The notes beneath the pieces are model-generated. The model was not told the DNA's origin. It searched no databases and worked only from the letters and a program-made list of their open reading frames with translations. Position numbers and translations under genes: made by a program. From a bacterium (GTDB lineage Bacteria; UBA8248), in the NCBI GenBank assembly GCA_022825065.1, contig JAJDYR010000024.1, positions 1-64,000 of the forward strand: DNA of 64,000 nt, in the 5' to 3' direction. Numbering within the stretch: position 1 is the stretch's first letter; every line of letters starts with the position of its first letter. Positions 59,527 to 64,000 of this stretch are shown here, piece after piece.

Positions 59527-62096
59527 AATACACCATCAAGAAAGAGGCCGCGCGAGCGCATGAACCGGGGAGCCGGTATGTCGAGGTCGCGCTCAGCGTC
59601 CCGCAGCTGAAGCCGCTCACCTACCGGGCAAGCCATGAGCTCGCGCAGAAACTGTCGCCCGGACTGCGCGTGCTGGTGCCGCTGGGCAGGCGGAAGGTGA
59701 CGGGATACGTCGTCCACTCGCCGGGCGAGCGCCCGCCCCCCGGGGTCGAGCCCGGTGCCATCAAGTCGGTTCTGGAGATGATTGACGATGAGCCGCTGCT
59801 CACGCCGGAGCTTCTGGAACTCACCAGATGGGTGGCGGAGTACTATTGTTGCGGCTGGGGGGAGGCGCTCAAATTCGCGCTGCCGTCCCACAGGGAGAAG
59901 AAAACCGTAGAGCGCTACCGCCTGAGTGAGACAGGGCGGGTGGAGGCTGCATTCGAGGAAGGCGGCCTGGGACTGCCCGGCCTCAAGCCCTCGGAGGCGA
60001 GGGGGAGCCACAAGGCGCGCATTCTGGTCGCGCTTCGCAAGGGTCCGAGAACCATCGCTTCCCTTGCGGCGTCATTCGGACGCGGGACGCGCCCGGAACT
60101 CGAGCGTCTGATAGACGCAGGCTTCGTGGAGAAATTCGTCGACGAGGTAGGTGGTTCGAAACAGCGGAAGGCCAAATATGCGCGCCTTCTCAAGATGCCC
60201 CCGGGAGGTGAACTGGAGTCTCTGGCGAAACGCGCGAAGCGGCAGGCGGAAATCCTGCGTCTTTTGAATGAATCGGAAAATGGACGGGTGCGGCTGGGGG
60301 AGCTGGAAACCCTCTCGAAAGGCGCGCGCGCCGCTTGCGCCGCTTTGGAGAGGAAAGGATGGGTCGAAGTAGTGGAAGACCTCCTCCCTGATGCGGAGGG
60401 TGTGAGCGAGCCGGGTCCAGGGGTCGGTGCGCCCTCCATGGACCTCACCGATGAGCAGAAAGAATCGTTCGAACTGGTGAAAGCGGATATCGAGCAAAAG
60501 AATTTTTCGGTCACGCTTCTTCACGGCGTCACGGGGAGCGGGAAGACGGAAGTCTACATCCGGCTTGCGCAAGAAGCCCTCGCAAACGGGCTGGGCGCAT
60601 TGATTCTGGTGCCCGAAATCGGGCTGACCCCCCAGCTCCTGGAGCGTTTTCAGGAGCGCTTCGGGGGTTCGGTGGCCTGTCTGCACAGCGCCTATTCGGA
60701 CAAAAAGCGTCTCTCGGAATGGCGGCGCATCAGGAACGGGGATGCGCCCATCGTCGTGGGGACGAGGTCCGCCGTCTTCGCCCCGGTTCCGAATCTCGGG
60801 ATGATTGCGGTGGATGAGGAGCACGACGGCTCCTACAAGCAGGAGGAATCCCCTCGCTACCACGCGCGGGATACGGGCATCGTGCGCGCCAGGAATCTGG
60901 GGGTTCCCGTCGTGCTGGGTTCGGCGACGCCGTCGATTGAAAGCTATACGAGCGCGAGAAGCGGCCGCTACCGCCTGCGCTCGCTGTCGGGTCGGCCCAC
61001 CGGGGGGAGGTTGCCTCAGGTGCGCCTGGTGGATTTGAGAAAAGAGGCCGGCTCCGACCCCAGGACGCCCGAGCTTCTCACGCGCGATTTGGCGGCGGCC
61101 GTCGGCGAGCGTCTGGAGCGAGGCGAGCAGACGCTGTTGTTCCTGAACCGGCGCGGGTTCTCTTCGGTCATCCTGTGCCGCGATTGCGGCGAGGCGCTCC
61201 AGTGTCCTCACTGCTCCATCCCGCTGACGTTTCACCGTGAAGGCGGGGGCAGGGTGCAGTGCCACTGGTGCGATTACAGCGCGCATCCGCCCAACAGGTG
61301 CTCCTCCTGCCGCAGTGATCAGGTGGGTTACTTCGGCGTTGGAACCGAGCGCGTCGAGCAGGCCGTCAAGGCGCGATTCCCGGAGGCGCGCGTCCAGCGT
61401 CTGGATCGCGACACGGCCCGCCGGGCAGGCGCATACGAGAGCATATTCGGCGCCATGCGAAGCGGGGAAATCGACATCCTCATCGGGACGCAGATGGTGG
61501 CCAAGGGCCATGATTTCCCGAAACTGACGCTCGTGGGCGTCGTGGTGGCCGACGTCGGGCTTCATCTGCCGGATTTCAGGGCGAGCGAGCGCACTTTTCA
61601 GCTGTTGACGCAGGTGGCGGGCCGGGCGGGCCGCGCCGATTTGCCCGGCGAAGTCATCATCCAGACGTTCAGGCCGGACCATTTCGCGGTTCAGTGCGCG
61701 CAGACGCATGACTACGCCGGTTTCTACAAGAGAGAAGCCCTGGCGAGGGAGCGGATGGGCTACCCGCCGTATCGACGACTGGCCCGGCTGCGTTTCGAGT
61801 CCAAGGACAAGCACCTCGCCTCGAAAGCCGGTGAATGGATGGCCTCGTATTTGCGCCGACATGGCGCTGCCGCCGCCGGGCGCGCCGCCGATCCTGGAGG
61901 GGTCGAATATCTGGGCCCCGCGCCGGCGCCGCTCGTGAGGATTCGCGGCGTATGGCGGTATCACATGATCCTGAAGGCCAGGGGGTCGAAGCGCCTGGGC
62001 GAGGCGCTCAATTCACTGAGGGCGGAATTTGACGGGCAAGCGGCTTTCTCTTCCGTTCGCCTGGCGGTGGACGTAGACCCGTTGAGTTTGATGTGA
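59523..62096 (+). CDS. priA: Primosomal protein N' (replication restart helicase)
   Basis: A superfamily 2 helicase that reloads the replisome at stalled forks. Length is 857 residues. The N-terminal 3'-DNA-binding domain (VEVALSVPQLKPLTYRA) and winged helix come first, then Walker A GVTGSGKTEVYIRL at about 335, DEEH box VDEEHDGSYKQEE near 431, and the zinc region CRDCGEALQCPHC, CHWCDY and CSSC near 550-600. Helicase motifs GTQMVAKGHDFP and QVAGRAGRAD near 655-705 are intact. GTG 59523 fits the family N-terminus and overlaps the upstream stop; a longer frame is a shadow. Confidence 0.95.
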   Translation: MKYTIKKEAARAHEPGSRYVEVALSVPQLKPLTYRASHELAQKLSPGLRVLVPLGRRKVTGYVVHSPGERPPPGVEPGAIKSVLEMIDDEPLLTPELLELTRWVAEYYCCGWGEALKFALPSHREKKTVERYRLSETGRVEAAFEEGGLGLPGLKPSEARGSHKARILVALRKGPRTIASLAASFGRGTRPELERLIDAGFVEKFVDEVGGSKQRKAKYARLLKMPPGGELESLAKRAKRQAEILRLLNESENGRVRLGELETLSKGARAACAALERKGWVEVVEDLLPDAEGVSEPGPGVGAPSMDLTDEQKESFELVKADIEQKNFSVTLLHGVTGSGKTEVYIRLAQEALANGLGALILVPEIGLTPQLLERFQERFGGSVACLHSAYSDKKRLSEWRRIRNGDAPIVVGTRSAVFAPVPNLGMIAVDEEHDGSYKQEESPRYHARDTGIVRARNLGVPVVLGSATPSIESYTSARSGRYRLRSLSGRPTGGRLPQVRLVDLRKEAGSDPRTPELLTRDLAAAVGERLERGEQTLLFLNRRGFSSVILCRDCGEALQCPHCSIPLTFHREGGGRVQCHWCDYSAHPPNRCSSCRSDQVGYFGVGTERVEQAVKARFPEARVQRLDRDTARRAGAYESIFGAMRSGEIDILIGTQMVAKGHDFPKLTLVGVVVADVGLHLPDFRASERTFQLLTQVAGRAGRADLPGEVIIQTFRPDHFAVQCAQTHDYAGFYKREALARERMGYPPYRRLARLRFESKDKHLASKAGEWMASYLRRHGAAAAGRAADPGGVEYLGPAPAPLVRIRGVWRYHMILKARGSKRLGEALNSLRAEFDGQAAFSSVRLAVDVDPLSLM

Positions 62097-62160
62097 GGAT
62101 ACTCATCCTCAAAGGAGCCATACTTCGGAGAAACCAGATATTTCAGAACGGGGAGTTTAT

Positions 62161-63234
62161 ATGTCACAGGAAAAATTCAGAACGGCCCTCGTGGGCCTCG
62201 GGTGGTGGGCGACGCCGATAGGAGACGCCCTCCGCAGAAGCGAGAAGATAGACCTGATCACCTGCTACACGCGCAACGAAGAGAAGCGCGCCTCCTTCGC
62301 TGAGGAGCATGGATGCGAGGCGGCGGCGAGCTATGAGGCGATACTGGAGAATCCCGACGTGGAGGGGGTTCTGCTCACCACGCCGAACAAGGTGCATGCG
62401 GCCCAGATCATCGCCGCGCTCGAGGCGGGCAAGCACGTCTGGGTGGAAAAGCCGATAACGAACGTCCTGGCCGAAGCGCCCGAGGTGCTGGAAGCCTGGC
62501 GGGCGTCCGGCAAGACCCTGGCGGTGGGGCACTGCTACCGGCGCGCGGCGGGACACCGGAAAATCCGCGCGCTGATAGAAGACGGGACCATCGGCCAGCC
62601 GCTTTGGGCGGAGGCTGTTTTTTCAAACCACATGGGTCAGTTTTTCACACCGGACAGGTGGCGCTATTTCAAGGATGAGTGTCCGGGCGGCCCCCTCATG
62701 CAGATGGGGATTCACCACTGCGACACGCTGAACTACCTGCTGGGCGAGCCCGTAAGCGTCACCGGGGTGCACAAGAAACTGGCCACGCCGGCGGAGATAG
62801 ACGACGTGACCATGACGATCACCGAGCACGAAGGCGGCCCCGTCTCGACACTGATGACGAGTTTCGTGACGCCGGGCGTATTCACGCTCAGGCTGCACGG
62901 CACCCAAGCGGTGGTCTCTCTCGAGATGGTCCGCGAAAACATCACCCTGGCGCACAAGACGAACGATGAGACGACGCTTGCGATTCAAAAGGCGGGCGAG
63001 GCCGGCTGGACGGACGTGCCCGTCCCCGAAATGGCGGACATGATAATCGACGAGGTGGAGGAATTCGCCGATTGCGCCCGCACGGGCGCTGCGCCCGAAA
63101 CCGGCCCCCGGGAGGCCGTCCATGCCCTGGCGCAGGTGGAGGGTTCGTGCCGCTCGGCGGAAGCGGGAAGAAAGATACGGATGACGGAACTTCTGGAAGG
63201 GATCGACGTCCAGGGACCTTCGGGTTCCTTTTGA
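62161..63234 (+). CDS. Gfo/Idh/MocA-family oxidoreductase
   Basis: An NAD(P)-dependent sugar or cyclitol dehydrogenase-like protein, 357 residues. The Rossmann motif is TALVGLGWWATPIGDAL near residue 8. The cofactor-binding EKPIT is at about 98-102. The catalytic His region is GGPLMQMGIHHCDTLNYLLG near 178. A beta-sheet C-terminal domain is present. It stands alone before tRNA-Val. The substrate is unknown. Confidence 0.9.
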   Translation: MSQEKFRTALVGLGWWATPIGDALRRSEKIDLITCYTRNEEKRASFAEEHGCEAAASYEAILENPDVEGVLLTTPNKVHAAQIIAALEAGKHVWVEKPITNVLAEAPEVLEAWRASGKTLAVGHCYRRAAGHRKIRALIEDGTIGQPLWAEAVFSNHMGQFFTPDRWRYFKDECPGGPLMQMGIHHCDTLNYLLGEPVSVTGVHKKLATPAEIDDVTMTITEHEGGPVSTLMTSFVTPGVFTLRLHGTQAVVSLEMVRENITLAHKTNDETTLAIQKAGEAGWTDVPVPEMADMIIDEVEEFADCARTGAAPETGPREAVHALAQVEGSCRSAEAGRKIRMTELLEGIDVQGPSGSF

Positions 63235-63245
63235 GCACAATTGGT

Positions 63246-63320
63246 TGGTGGGCCGTACTGGATTTGAACCAGTGACTTCTGCCGTGTGAAGGCAGCGCTC
63301 TGCCACTGAGCTAACGGCCC
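63246..63320 (-). tRNA. tRNA-Val (CAC)
   Basis: A complete cloverleaf. The acceptor is GGGCCGT/ACGGCCC, the D arm GCTC..GAGC, the anticodon stem CTGCC/GGCAG holds the loop TTCACAC with anticodon CAC, and the T arm has GTTCAAATC. CCA is encoded at 63248-63246. It lies 12 bases downstream of a gene on the opposite strand. Confidence 0.97.
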
Positions 63321-63362
63321 AGGGTTTTGCGTTTATCATAGGCCCCATACGGGGTCAAGAAC

Positions 63363-63630
63363 GGGGTTGTGGAAAAAGCCCTTGAGAGGTTAATAGCAAC
63401 TCCCTTGAAAGGGAAATCCCATAAAGGCAACCCCCCCTACCCCCCCTTGTCAGGGGGGTATAAAAAGGCGATGCGTCCCCGCCGGGCTGAAGGGGTTTTG
63501 ATTTTTCTTGCCCCCCTGACAAGGGGGGGTAGGGGGGGTTGGTTTTCGACGAGGGAGGTCGGCGGTTCGCGCGAAAGTGGCCTTCCCGCTAAAGGCAATA
63601 TCCCTTAACGAGGACTTTTTCAACAGACCC
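63363..63630. repeat. Composite palindromic element (copy 8, inverted orientation)
   Basis: Outer arms are GGGGTTGTGGAAAAAGCCC and GGACTTTTTCAACAGACCC. Inner arms are near 63427-63458 and 63511-63541. Left flank CCTTGAAAGGGAAATCCCAT and right flank GGCCTTCCCGCTAAAGGCAA also occur in the copy at 11750-12018, so the family extends beyond the arms. The loop matches the copy at 58193-58440. Confidence 0.85.
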
Positions 63631-63820
63631 TCAAGGGGGGAGTGAAACGCCCTTCTCCCCGCCCGCCGTCATTCTGGCAATCCCTCCCTCCCCGGTCGGC
63701 ATTGATTGCCGGAATGACGATCAAATACCCTCCCCCAGCCCGAGATCCGTCTTGACGAAACGCGCGGCGGCGCATTAGAGTTACGCCTATGAGGACCCAC
63801 TTCACGTGGGGGAAAACCAA
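63631..63820. other. Gap with an imperfect inverted repeat
   Basis: GTCATTCTGGCAAT (63668 on) and ATTGCCGGAATGAC (ending 63719) face each other across about 25 bases, a diverged copy of the CCGTCATTCCGGC repeat at 20395. CCCACTTCACGTGGG at 63796-63810 is a short hairpin just before the last gene. No gene is seen. Confidence 0.5.
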
Positions 63821-64000
63821 ATGACGGAATACGAAGCCGCAAGTCTCGCCATCCAGGAATCATCCCTGGCCATCCAGAAAGCCTCCCTCGTAGCGCAGCA
63901 GGCCTCGGTGTGGGTCGCCGCGCTCGTCGGGGCCGCGCAGTGCTCCCTGATCGCCTACGGCCTCTACTTCATGCGCCAGGCCGCGCGTCACCGCGACGCC
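63821..64000 (+). CDS. Small hypothetical membrane protein, 3' end outside window
   Basis: Sixty residues are visible from ATG 63821, preceded by GGGGGAAAA. The N-terminus is an alpha-helical heptad-like repeat (SLAIQESSLAIQKASLVAQQ), and one membrane helix follows (VAALVGAAQCSLIAYGLYFM). The family is not recognised. It resembles small phage- or element-associated membrane proteins only in layout. Confidence 0.5.
   Translation, partial: MTEYEAASLAIQESSLAIQKASLVAQQASVWVAALVGAAQCSLIAYGLYFMRQAARHRDA

Noticed and set aside
60072-61964. 630-codon minus-strand frame opposite priA
   Set aside because: Priority goes to PriA, whose helicase and zinc motifs are intact. The antisense frame has Arg/Pro-rich shadow composition.

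Overview
The window is GC-rich, densely coded DNA from an environmental Gram-negative bacterium. Genes overlap at ATGA, TGATG or TAATG junctions, and both tRNA genes carry an encoded CCA end. It holds a TRAP transporter, a type-B succinate dehydrogenase (C-A-B order), a flavin monooxygenase/FMN reductase pair, M24 peptidases, a Tat-exported molybdoenzyme and many stand-alone catabolic oxidoreductases. This gene mix, a long run of intergenic palindromic repeats and two probable selenoproteins suggest an uncultured proteobacterial-like or Tectomicrobia/Desulfobacterota-like lineage. No rRNA or universal marker gene fixes the taxonomy.

Layout. 1-7 kb is mobile: the 3' part of a MobF relaxase-helicase, an integrase remnant, a YbdK-type ligase and two tandem overlapping tyrosine recombinases, ending in an AT-rich patch. 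7.5-13 kb has a VOC protein, two tandem M24 peptidases, a small exported protein and an amidohydrolase. 13.2-16.6 kb is sdhCAB. 17-28 kb holds a cysteine hydrolase, alpha/beta hydrolases, an old-yellow-enzyme homologue, an IlvD-type dehydratase/hydroxyacid dehydrogenase/SRAP operon, a PEGA protein and the LLM/FMN-reductase/hydrolase operon. 28-31.5 kb has a UPF0175 protein, a long acidic repeat protein ending in an L13e-like domain, hicAB and tRNA-Asn. 31.6-36 kb has an NAD(P)-binding protein and TRAP genes.

The most interesting part is 36.4-42.4 kb. A four-gene operon encodes a membrane-anchored DipZ/TlpA-like thioredoxin, a cytochrome b561, a two-helix membrane protein and a Tat-exported YedY-like molybdoenzyme. 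The thioredoxin has an in-frame UGA exactly where the first cysteine of the CxxC motif belongs. About 3 kb away a FrnE/DsbA-family gene has a UGA at the equivalent active-site position. Hairpins follow both UGAs at roughly the spacing of bacterial SECIS elements. Both are best read as selenoproteins.

42.5-44 kb holds seven TTTCACC boxes at exact 23-bp spacing in front of a DUF4143 ATPase. 46.8-50.8 kb is an AT-rich island carrying a Gabija (gajAB) antiphage system. The remainder to 64 kb is ordinary metabolism and housekeeping: queC, a flavoprotein, an acyl-CoA dehydrogenase and SDR pair, DUF362, a threonine-dehydratase-like gene, priA, a Gfo/Idh/MocA protein and tRNA-Val.

A family of composite palindromes sits in at least eight intergenic gaps, in both orientations. 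Each has TTGTTGAAAAAG-type outer arms and C7TAC7TTGTCAG6-type inner arms, and none has a transposase.
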